Below are positions 13,273 through 22,100 of a stretch of 22,658 nucleotides of DNA, in pieces. This stretch comes from CAZTAR01 sp043813895 (GTDB lineage: Bacteria > Planctomycetota > Phycisphaerae > UBA1845 > UTPLA1). The stretch's first letter is position 1. Each line of letters opens with the position of its first letter. The position numbers and the translations under genes were made by a program. The notes below the pieces were generated by a model, which searched no databases, had not been told where the DNA came from, and saw only the letters and a program-made list of their open reading frames with translations. The stretch is from positions 1-22,658 of the forward strand of contig JBDRKQ010000188.1 in assembly GCA_043813895.1 (NCBI GenBank), given 5' to 3'.

Positions 13273-13926
13273 CTACGCGTTGCCGGCGAGGCGGCGGAGT
13301 TGTTCGCGCTGGATGCGCATGCTGGCCCGCTGAAGACCCTCGGCCAGTGTGCCCGGGGCTTTTTGATGGCTGACGCAGTGCAGACCGTAGCGTGTCCGCC
13401 CCTTGCCCAGGTCGCGGATACTCTGCACGCAGACGTTCCCGGTATAGGTCTGGCCGTCCTCGACGATGGAGACATCGACCACATTGCCGACCGTGTAACA
13501 TTTCCTGGAGATGACGGCTAAACCAGTGCTGCTGACATCCAGAACGTGACAGGCCTTTTCGACATTCAAGTCTGCCTGGTAACCCATGAGCACGGTCGAG
13601 ACGCGGTAGTGCTGGCGACTTTCAGCGGAGACTGGCTCACCGGTTGTTTTGAAGCTGATTAGAAATCGCGGCCCGTCTTCGTCCGATCCTGCGTCGTCCG
13701 CGTCGATGGTATCAGCGGCTTCGATCCGCCCGGACTGTTGCGTGAACTCGCGGTTCCTCTCGAAGTAGAGCAAAACGTCCATGTCCGGCGTGACCGGAAG
13801 ATCTCTTTCCTCGGATTCGACGGTGTAGATCTCGTCGACCAGTCCCACCACGCGCGCAGGATGAAGGACGCGCTGCTTGGATTCGCCGGGAAGCTGAAGG
13901 AAACATCCAGTTCCGATGCCGACCAT
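13273..13926 (-). CDS. PilZ-domain protein, YcgR-like (probable c-di-GMP receptor)
   Basis: The 217-residue protein has the two-domain YcgR layout. Residues 1-95 form a beta-rich N-terminal domain (GTGCFLQLPG, VVGLVDEIYTVESEERDLPV, DVLLYF). Residues about 100-190 form a PilZ barrel. The c-di-GMP-binding signature is intact: RQHYR (R104 and R108, the RxxxR motif) and DVSSTG (130-135, the D/NxSxxG motif). Proteins of this class bind c-di-GMP and act on flagella, exopolysaccharide synthesis or transcription. Nothing nearby names the target here. No signal peptide is present, so it is cytoplasmic. The ATG at 13926 is supported by a strong GAGGAGGT box five to six bases upstream. It appears to be transcribed alone. 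Confidence 0.9.
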   Translation of the reverse strand: MVGIGTGCFLQLPGESKQRVLHPARVVGLVDEIYTVESEERDLPVTPDMDVLLYFERNREFTQQSGRIEAADTIDADDAGSDEDGPRFLISFKTTGEPVSAESRQHYRVSTVLMGYQADLNVEKACHVLDVSSTGLAVISRKCYTVGNVVDVSIVEDGQTYTGNVCVQSIRDLGKGRTRYGLHCVSHQKAPGTLAEGLQRASMRIQREQLRRLAGNA

Positions 13927-14631
13927 GGCAAACCTCCTCGAATGCGGCCGTGTGTCAAGTGGCGACGGGCAGGTCCGCCGGACTCATTCACCGTATCGGC
14001 CAGTCTGTGCCGGGCAATGAGCGCAGGGACGGCCACTATAGGCGAAGTCAATCTCCGTGAGCTTGGCGTGCCCGGTCGAGTGCTCTACGGCCATGTTATA
14101 GGGCTGTTATCCGGAGGCTGAGACGCCGCGTGAGGGCCGTCGATTGGATTGAGGGTCATCCTGACGTGAATCCACCATCGGTGTCACTGGGGCAGGCTGC
14201 CTATCTCTGCCGGCGGCATGTCCCCCGGGATGACAGCGCACCCGAGATGACGGACGAGCTACGTGTGTTCAAGGATATCGACGCTCTCGGCTGCTGGCGA
14301 ATCGCTGATTGTGATCCGTCGTTTCTTCGGCCCCAATCTGCCCACCAAGTTCTGGAGGCGAGCCGATCACTTCGATCGGCAACGCTGGGCGTCTTGGACC
14401 CAGGACACGTACATGGATAGGTGAACAGAGTGCAACAACCAATGCAACTTGTCCACGAACCGCACGGCGTTGATGTGAACGAACCTCCCCGCGCCACCGC
14501 CAGCAGCGTGTCCGAGGAGAAGCCCGGGATGGCCACTACCACTTGGCGGCTGCCAGTCGTTCCGTCAACACGTCGTCGAATGCCAGCAACCCGCCGAGAG
14601 GACGCAGAGGTCAACGGACAGCTCCGGGCAT
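13927..14631. other. Gap of about 700 bp without a convincing gene
   Basis: Open frames of 96 residues (+, 14130-14420) and 137 residues (-, 14201-14614) exist. Neither resembles a known family, has a proper ribosome binding site or looks compositionally like protein (the latter is rich in Ser, Arg and Cys). A TTGACA on the - strand at 13958-13953 lies too close to the PilZ start to serve as its -35. The PilZ promoter should lie further into this gap, but no clear box pair was found. Confidence 0.5.
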
Positions 14632-14739
14632 TTAGGTGTTCTTCTTATCTTTCTTCTGCTTTCGTTTTTCCTTCGGGCTGAGCTGGGCTTTCTTGCGTTG
14701 TTCCTTTTTGCCTTTGTCTTTTCTTCCCTTATCACCCAT
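14632..14739 (-). CDS. Lysine-rich 35-residue mini-protein
   Basis: The product begins MGDKGRKDKGKKEQRKKAQL, and about 15 of its 35 residues are lysine, with no hydrophobic stretch. Short proteins opening MGDKG with alternating Lys/Lys-Glu runs are, as I recall, common unannotated small proteins in many bacteria. Their function is unknown, and nucleic-acid or ribosome binding would fit the charge. The ATG at 14739 has AAGGAG eight bases upstream, a very good site, which is the main evidence that it is translated. The frame is open to 14817, but that extension lacks such a site. It is isolated, with gaps of several hundred bases on both sides. Confidence 0.65.
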   Translation of the reverse strand: MGDKGRKDKGKKEQRKKAQLSPKEKRKQKKDKKNT

Positions 14740-15274
14740 ATCCGTTTCTCCTTGCTTGAGCCGACATTCCCCAATCGGCGTCGGCTCAGTAACATCACCG
14801 GGCTTCCTTATCACCATCGTACCCGCTTCTAACTGCCGCGTGAAACCGATTTTTTCAGGGACGACCAGCTATCGTCCTGACCACTGACGAACTGGGGGAA
14901 GTTCGACGTTCTGGCCCGGTTCAGAAACGGCACTGGGAGCTGGGGCTTGGCGAGGGTTGTGCGGCGCGGGCAAGCTGCGGCTGAGGTTCGATAACGATGC
15001 GATCTACGATCGGAAAGCGAGTTCAGTTGCTCCCGCCATATGCTCAGCGACCGGAATCACGCACTGCTCAGACGGCCATCATGCCGAGCCGATGAACAGG
15101 TGTCCGTACGGCCAAGTTCGAGCGTTTGGACGCGATTGCTGAGAGACTGGGCGACGACGACGGCACGCCGGTGATCGTTGGGTGTAAGTCGCTCGCCTTC
15201 ATCGCCTGGATGGCCGCACTGCATGCACTGCAGGTCGCAGACAGTGTAGCGGGCACGATGGAGAACGTAGGCCG
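14740..15274. other. Gap between divergent mini-protein and kinase genes
   Basis: This 535-bp stretch should contain the promoters of both divergent genes, but no convincing -35/-10 pair was found. A + strand open frame at 15126-15356 (starting TTG) gives a plausible-looking mixed peptide, yet it lacks a ribosome binding site and overlaps the kinase start by about 80 bases, so it was not called. No repeat or RNA structure was recognised. Confidence 0.45.
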
Positions 15275-17932
15275 ATGTTCGGTGAGGCAACCAGCACTGC
15301 AGAACCGCTTCGCCGTTTCGCGTCCACGCAGTGCCCGGTTACCGAACTGCCAGTGACCAGCCGGCCGGAATGGACGGATATCGTCATCGGCGAAGGCTAC
15401 TCGGTCACCTTCAGTTTTATCGGCGATCGCATTCTGCATACCATCGCCAAGGGCGATTCCGCGAACCTGGACGTCGACCGCCTGTACCGCGAGCGGGACG
15501 CGGCTCTGAGGCAGCATCTAGGCGGGGAGAGCTGGTTTGTAGAGATCAAGGACTACGGACAAGTCCGTGGCTCTCCCAGCCGGAAGGTCCGCGCCCAGGC
15601 GTTTGAGCGATTCGTAAATGACACTCACTGTGCCGGGTTCGTCGGCTACGGACTTCGCCCACTACTGAGGAACGTGATGCGTGCGGGGTTGGCGTTTGCC
15701 AAGAAGACGTATCCGTTCGAGTTCTGCAGCGATTACGCCCATGCGGTCAACCGGGCAGTGGCCATGGCCGCCCTCGGTGAGTCCAGAGCGGATCTGGCCG
15801 AGGACAGACTCATTTCCAGACCCGAGTGGTGCTTCGATGGCGAAGGCATGCAAGGCCGGTACTCGGTGATCCCAGGACGTCTCGTGTACCTGAAGCTGAC
15901 GGGCTTCCTTAAGTCGGATCGTGCTACGGCGTGGCTCCTTGCCACGCACAGGCACCTTCATCAAGAGGGGTTGCTCAACGGTCCGCATTACTACCGGATC
16001 GTAGACTATCGTGGGGCTGTCGGAAGCAAATGGAGTGCGCGCTGGGCCTACGCGCGGGGAATCCGTCGCCTGTACGACGAGTACGGTCCGCCGGTGGCAA
16101 CTGTCGTGGTCGGGGCGAACCGGACTATGCGGGCCACGCTGGCCTCGGTGAGAGCGTTCTTAGATGTCGACTTTTACTTCGCGAGCGAGAAGGCTGAGGC
16201 CTACGCCAAGATCGTGGGATTGGAGGCCAAGAGCGCCGCGTCAGGCACAGCTGGCCAGCCCAGGCCGGGAGGCCTGCTCGCGCGATTCCGCTCACGATCG
16301 AAGCGGCGACGCGTCAGCGCTGCGCAGATCGACGAACTCGTGAAAACCCTGGGTGCCATTGCGTGGGATACGGGGAAGGGGAGCGTGCGCAAGGTAAGCT
16401 CGACGCACCCCCTGAAAGCGCTGTATGACTCCATTGAGCTGGTCAAGCAGGATGTGGAGTACTCGGTGGCGGCAATGACCAAGAGCCAGGAGGCCCTGCG
16501 CGAGAGCGAGGCGAGACTTCGCCGGCACCGTGATCATCTCGAGGAACTCGTCGCCGAACGCACGGCCGACCTCCAGGAGGCCAATCTAGAGCTGCAGAGG
16601 AACCACGCCACGATCTGCGACGCGTTGGAACGAGAGAAACAGATATCCATGCAGCTTGAGGTGGCCATACAGGAGGCCAGGAACGCTACGCAAGCCAAAA
16701 GCGCGTTCCTCGCCAACATGAGCCACGAGATTCGGACACCCATGACCGCCATCATGGGCTTCACCGAGAACATGCTCGCACCGGACCTGTCGCCCTCCGA
16801 TCGCATAAAAGCGATCCACACGGTTCGGCGCAATGGCGAACACCTCCTGCAACTCATTAATGACATCTTGGACATCTCCAAGATCGAAGCGGGCAAGCTC
16901 GAAGTCGAACGCATCAGGTGCTCACCGGTGCAGTTGGTGGCCGACGTGCGCGATCTCATGAGCGTCCGGGCCCAACAGAAGGGACTTCCCTTCGACATCG
17001 CGTACGAGGGGGAGGCTCCCGAGACGATCCAGAGCGACCCCACACGTCTGAAGCAGATTCTCGTGAACCTGATCGGCAACGCGATCAAGTTCACGGACAA
17101 AGGGGGAGTCCGACTGGTAACACGTTTGGTGGGCACGGAGCCGAGCGGCAGGATGGGACCGTCCGAACCCATGCTTCAGTTCGACATTATCGACAGCGGC
17201 ATCGGCATGACGCCGGAGCAGTTGGACAGACTTTTCAAGCCGTTCACACAGGCGGATTCGTCGACGACGCGCAAGTTCGGCGGGACGGGCCTGGGACTGA
17301 TGATCAGCAAGCATCTGGCCGAGATGCTCGGCGGGAGCATCACCATCGAGAGCAAGCTGGGCGAGGGCAGCCGGTTCCGCGCATCGGTAGCCACCGGCCC
17401 GCTCGATGGTGTCAGGATGTTGGACGATCCGACAACAGCCACGATCGTTCACCCCGAGAAGGCCAGCGCGACCAAGCCAGAGGCCGACAGACTTGACTGC
17501 CGTATCTTGCTCGCCGAAGACAATGCCACCAACCGAGTCCTCGTCACAGGGCTCCTCAAGAAGGCGGGCGCAAAGGTCACCGCGGTCGAAAACGGGCAGC
17601 TTGCGGTCGATGCGGCGCTCGCAGGGTCAAGCAGATCGCGTGAAGATGACTCCGAGCGCCCGTTCGACGTGATCCTGATGGACATGCAGATGCCGGTGAT
17701 GGACGGCTACGAGGCAACTAATCTGCTTCGACAGAAAGGCTACACCGGGCCGATCATCGCGCTGACTGCCCATGCAATGGCGAGCGACCGACAGAAGTGC
17801 ATTGACGCAGGCTGTGACGACTATGCCTCCAAGCCGATTGATCGTAGGGCGATTATCCAGACGGTTCGCAAGCTCCTTCCAGATCACGCGGCGTCGGCTT
17901 CCGTCCTTGCCAATGCAGACGCCGCGAGATGA
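15275..17932 (+). CDS. Cytoplasmic hybrid histidine kinase with duplicated N-terminal sensor domain
   Basis: The 885-residue protein has no membrane segment. Two similar domains of about 140-150 residues (from R30 and from R182, each opening RPEW) are followed by a coiled coil (about 400-475). Next comes a HisKA dimerisation helix with the phospho-acceptor H484 in AFLANMSHEIRTPM. The HATPase domain has N-box QILVNLIGNAIKFT, G1 DSGIGM and G2 GGTGLGL. A C-terminal receiver contains ILLAEDN, the phospho-acceptor D803 in VILMDMQMPVMDGYEA, and the SKPID lysine. All catalytic positions are present. The final output partner is not encoded next door. The ATG at 15275 has GGAGA ten bases upstream. GTG 15353, just before the first domain, is an alternative start. 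Confidence 0.93.
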   Translation: MFGEATSTAEPLRRFASTQCPVTELPVTSRPEWTDIVIGEGYSVTFSFIGDRILHTIAKGDSANLDVDRLYRERDAALRQHLGGESWFVEIKDYGQVRGSPSRKVRAQAFERFVNDTHCAGFVGYGLRPLLRNVMRAGLAFAKKTYPFEFCSDYAHAVNRAVAMAALGESRADLAEDRLISRPEWCFDGEGMQGRYSVIPGRLVYLKLTGFLKSDRATAWLLATHRHLHQEGLLNGPHYYRIVDYRGAVGSKWSARWAYARGIRRLYDEYGPPVATVVVGANRTMRATLASVRAFLDVDFYFASEKAEAYAKIVGLEAKSAASGTAGQPRPGGLLARFRSRSKRRRVSAAQIDELVKTLGAIAWDTGKGSVRKVSSTHPLKALYDSIELVKQDVEYSVAAMTKSQEALRESEARLRRHRDHLEELVAERTADLQEANLELQRNHATICDALEREKQISMQLEVAIQEARNATQAKSAFLANMSHEIRTPMTAIMGFTENMLAPDLSPSDRIKAIHTVRRNGEHLLQLINDILDISKIEAGKLEVERIRCSPVQLVADVRDLMSVRAQQKGLPFDIAYEGEAPETIQSDPTRLKQILVNLIGNAIKFTDKGGVRLVTRLVGTEPSGRMGPSEPMLQFDIIDSGIGMTPEQLDRLFKPFTQADSSTTRKFGGTGLGLMISKHLAEMLGGSITIESKLGEGSRFRASVATGPLDGVRMLDDPTTATIVHPEKASATKPEADRLDCRILLAEDNATNRVLVTGLLKKAGAKVTAVENGQLAVDAALAGSSRSREDDSERPFDVILMDMQMPVMDGYEATNLLRQKGYTGPIIALTAHAMASDRQKCIDAGCDDYASKPIDRRAIIQTVRKLLPDHAASASVLANADAAR

Positions 17933-18470
17933 CACGCTGGGCCTGCAAACCGGTGTCGAACTCCTGAACCGGCCACGGCCGTGGTGTCCGCCCATGTCTC
18001 GACGACACCCGTCCCGCACAGCTTGAACCTGCAGGCCGTGCCTGTGTCCACCCTATCGTTGCATAAACCCGGTCCCTCAGGCCGCGTGGCGGAGCGCTTT
18101 GAGGGCGAGTAGCGAGTGGGGTGAGCAGGTCAACCGGGTTTGGGTGGCAGGAGCTTCGACGGATTGGTCGAAGATCTGTGCCGCGAGTTTTGCCGCAAAC
18201 GGATGGGGGGGCCGGGGACCGTCACTGGCGCCGCCGCAACCAGCGACGGTCTTCCTGCGATTCAGACTGGAGAGGAGAAGCTGCCGGCCGTTACGCTCTG
18301 GCGTCGCGTAGCCTTCCGGTCTCGGGCTGACTGGTGGTATTCAAACCCTGAGTTCACAAGGGCGAGGACCGCGGTTCAGAAAGTGGTTCCCTCGTGGCTG
18401 GGCACCGTCAAACTCTGCACAGGATGTTGAAAAGCGGAACGCGGAAAACAGGGCGATCCGCGCGCTCCCC
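17933..18470. other. Gap after the kinase, no convincing gene
   Basis: Several overlapping + strand frames of 60-96 codons occur, but none has a recognisable domain or a ribosome binding site. CCACGGCCGTGG at 17973-17984 is a perfect 12-bp palindrome about 40 bases after the kinase stop. It has no T-run, so it is not a typical terminator. Nothing else was recognised. Confidence 0.5.
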
Positions 18471-18498
18471 TTGACAAGTTTCATTCGCTTGCCATCAT
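18471..18498 (+). promoter_or_regulatory. Candidate sigma-70-type promoter far upstream of the repeat protein
   Basis: TTGACA at 18471-18476 is a perfect -35. CATCAT at 18493-18498 is a -10 with four of six matches, spaced 16 bp away. It is the best box pair in the 1.2-kb gap and points toward the large secreted protein. If it is the only promoter, the transcript carries a leader of about 630 nt. It could equally start a small RNA. Confidence 0.4.
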
Positions 18499-19133
18499 GC
18501 GTTTCGGTCTTATTATCCGATGTCTTGGCGAGGCCCCCGGGTTTTGGCGAAGGCGCCGCACTCGCGAGTGGCCGATAAGGTCGAGTGCGCCGCTGCCCGG
18601 AGATAGAAAAGAAATCTTTCTGTTGAAACTCCGACGGCGAAGGACTAAGCTGAAGGGGTAATCGCGACCCGGTCAGGCGAACGCGGAAGGAACTGCGTTC
18701 CTGGTTTGATCAAGGATGTGGACGGCCGGTCGGTCGTCTTGGAGACAGCCGTTTCTCTTCGATGAAATCGCACCAATAGTATTGACTTTATGGCCGACGT
18801 GGTCGCACGAACGATTCCTATCTCGCACATGGGACGGTTTGGGGGAGAGCATCGAGTGAAGCTGTTGCGGTCTTCGGCACCGGGCTTCCGCTCAGGCGGA
18901 AGAACGAGAGGCGGGTCTCTTCGCCCTCGTCAGATTCGGAAGTCCTCGATGTTCGTGAGAGCAAGCTAGGCCCATGGATCAGGCAATCAGATTCGAATAT
19001 GACCCGCGAGGCGTGCCAAGGCGCAAGCACCACGCCGTCGGCGGTACCCACAATACCAAGCTAAATACAGGGGATTCACGGCGTAAACACAGGAAATTGT
19101 TCTCTTGAACGGATGAATGGAAAGGAATCAGTC
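18499..19133 (+). other. Long untranslated region with hairpins upstream of the repeat protein
   Basis: Two clear hairpins occur: CGCACTCG (18557-18564) with CGAGTGCG (18582-18589), and CTTCCGC (18885-18891) with GCGGAAG (18896-18902) around a TCAG loop. No known riboswitch was recognised. Short open frames, such as one starting at about 18830, have no ribosome binding site. The region ends in AAGGA (19122-19126), seven bases before the ATG at 19134. Confidence 0.45.
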
Positions 19134-22100
19134 ATGTACTCGTCACGATTCGAGAATACAGGGCGGCGACTGCCGCAGCTTGGAACTGGAGCAAACCGCT
19201 CCCGCATGGGGGCCTCGCTTCTTGCAGCCGCAGCGATGCTGTTGTTCGCTGCATCCGCACACGCGCAGGCGGTCAAGTTGCAGGTCCAGCCCGTCAGCAC
19301 ACCGCAGGTGGCCGGGCAGCCCTTCGACATCGTTGTGAAGTCACTCAATGCGGGCAACAACCCGACGCCCGTCCTGCTGCCCAGGGCGATCAGCCTCACC
19401 GTGCAGGCCGGCAGCGGCGCCCTGACAGGTAACATCGAGGGCGTGCTCGATGCCCTACAGGACACCGCGGTCCTGCAAGGCGTCGTTTACGACACAGCGG
19501 AAACCGGCGTCGTGATTCGCGCGTCCGACACGTTTCCCGGCAATCTCACTGCCGGTGACTCGAATCCGATCGACTTCCTCCACGGTGATCTGCAGATCGG
19601 TGAGGTCGCGCTGGCCGTTGCCGGTCCCGCGTCCGAACTCTCGATCACCTACAGCGTCGTCACCGAGTTGGCCGCTGTCCCGTCGTTCAATATCAACGTC
19701 GGCGTCGATACGGACAACAACGGCGCCATGGACACTTTCCTCGGGGCGCTGACGCCGCCGACCGTCATGTTGACGCCCGGCACCCACACCTTCACGGCCG
19801 ACATCCGTTCCTTCCTCAACGCGCTGGCTACGAAGATCAAGCACTCCGACAACATCGTGGTCCGCCTCGACCCGGGCGATACGGTGAAAGAGACGGACGA
19901 GAGCAACGCCAGCAACCGAGGCGTCTCTAGCGACATCTTCGTCGATCTTCAGCCGATCAGTTTGCACCTGACCGGCTCGACGCAGGCGGAGCTTGCCTAC
20001 AACGTCGAGAGCGTTGCGAATGTCGAGGACTTCACGATCGAGTTCTACCTCGATACGGACCCCGCACCAATCGGCGACGGTATCCTCGACACCGCCATGG
20101 ACACGCTGGTCGACTCGTTCACGGCTACCTCGCAGGACCCGGCGAACGTCGAGCCGGGCGGGCACGAGGTCATCGGCGACTTCAGCGCCTCGCCGCCGGC
20201 GACGAACCAGTTGATCTTTGCAGTGATCGACTCGGCGGACGTCGTCGCGGAGGCGAACGAAGATCCGGCGAATACCGCCAGCACGGCCAACTCCGATGAA
20301 ACGGACTTGCAGGCGTTGGCCCTGCACGTATGGCGTGGGCCGGGCGATCCCGCCGCGAGCATCTACGGCAGTTTCCGGGTCATGAGCCCCACACCCGTCC
20401 CCGTCTTCAACATACGAGTCGGCATAGATCGGGCGCCGGTGGACGGCGTAATCGATAGCCCTACGGACGTCCTGTTCGCGGCGCCGACCGCTGGACCGCT
20501 TGCCCCCGGTTGGTATGCATTCTATGTCGCAGGCGCGCTGGACCTCGACGCGCTCGCCATTCCGCTCAAGAACGGCGACCTGATCCTGATGACGCTGGAC
20601 CTGACGCAGCCAGGCGGCGATGAAGGCGCCGTGGACGAGACTGACGAAGTCAATAGTAACCGCAGTTGGATAGCTGCGGGCGTGGACTTGCTGGCCAACA
20701 GCGTGGACGTGACTACGAACACTGTCAGCGGCGAGACGACAGCCGACGTCTACTACACAATCGAAAGCTATGGTGCGGTCGCGCCTTTCAATGTCCGCAT
20801 CGGCGTGGACCGTGACGGCAACAACGAGATCGACAGTGCAGCCGACGTGCTTGCCGTGGAGCCGGTTTCCGGCAGCAACCTCCAGCCAGGCCCCCACAGC
20901 GTCAGCATCCCGGACTTCCGCGCGGCGCTGAACGCGCTGGCGACTCCGATCAAGCATGGCGACCAAATCGTCGCGACGCTCGACCTGAACGACGCGCACG
21001 CCCCCGAGAGCGCGTTGTTGATCGAGGCGGAAGAGGTGACCAACAACGTCGCAGCGCAGCCGCAGGCCGTGGACTTGGTCGCGGAGGCGATCTCCGTGAC
21101 GATCGACAACGTGGCGGGGACGACCGATGCACACGTCACCTATGCGATCAACAGTCCTGCGAACGCGGCGCCGTTCAGCCTGAAGATCGGCGTTGATCGC
21201 GTGCCGGCTGACGGCGTGATTGATCTTGGCAGCCTGCTCGCCGATGTGGCCATCGCCAATCCTGCTGATCTGACGCCCGGATCGCACACCGTCACAGTGA
21301 CCGGTCTGCGAGGTCCGCTCAATGCTCAGGCAACGCCGGTCGGGAACGGCGACATGATCCTGGCGACCCTGGATCTCCAGCTTGACGGTACGCCCGTCAA
21401 CGACGTTGCGGAGCTTGCTGAAGAGTCGAACAACGCAACCGGCCAGGCGCAGACCGTGGACCTTGTGGCCCAGGCGCTGGCTGTCAGTTGGGACGCGGCA
21501 GCGACAACGGCCGACGTGACCTACACGATCATCGCGCCTGCGAATGTCGCTGGCTTCAGCCTGAAGGTGGGCATTGATCGCGCGCCGGCCGACGGTGCGA
21601 TGGAGGACATTCTCGACGACCAGTTCCTCACGGGCGCGGACCTTGTACCCGGCACGCACATCATCACCGTGGACATCCGGGCCGCGTTGGAGGGCCTGGC
21701 CTCCGCGTTGCAGGACGGCGACCGAATCGTCGTCTTCCTCGATCTCGATCAGGATGGTGCGACGCCGGAGGCGGCGGTCGCAGAGTCGAACGACGTCGGC
21801 AACAACGTGGCCGGTCAGGCCCAGACCGTCGACCTCGTGGCAGGCTCGATCGCCGTCTCGACGAACATCGAGACCAGCGTGACGACGGCGACAGTGACTT
21901 ACACCGTGAACAGCCCCGGTCCCGTGGCGCCGTTCAACCTGAGGATCGGCCTGGATCGCCCACTCTTCGACGACATCATCGACGTGGACCCCACGGACGT
22001 GATCGACACGATCGCGCTGACGGGTGCGGACCTCGCTCCCGGCACGCACTCGGTGCCGGTCCCGAACTTCCGCAATCACTTGAACAACACGCTGACGCCG

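Noticed and set aside
12723..13373. 216-codon + strand open frame between the membrane-protein and PilZ genes
   Set aside because: It overlaps the starts and ends of two better supported - strand genes, is low in complexity (Pro, Arg, Gly), and shows no domain.
13953..13958. TTGACA on the - strand as the PilZ promoter
   Set aside because: The matching -10 position would fall in the ribosome binding site, leaving no room for a leader, so it is probably chance.
14201..14614. 137-codon - strand open frame in the PilZ/mini-protein gap
   Set aside because: It is a Ser/Arg/Cys-rich composition with no ribosome binding site or family resemblance. It cannot be supported without conservation data.
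15126..15356. Small + strand open frame before the kinase
   Set aside because: It has a plausible peptide start, but with TTG, no ribosome binding site and an 80-base out-of-frame overlap with the kinase.
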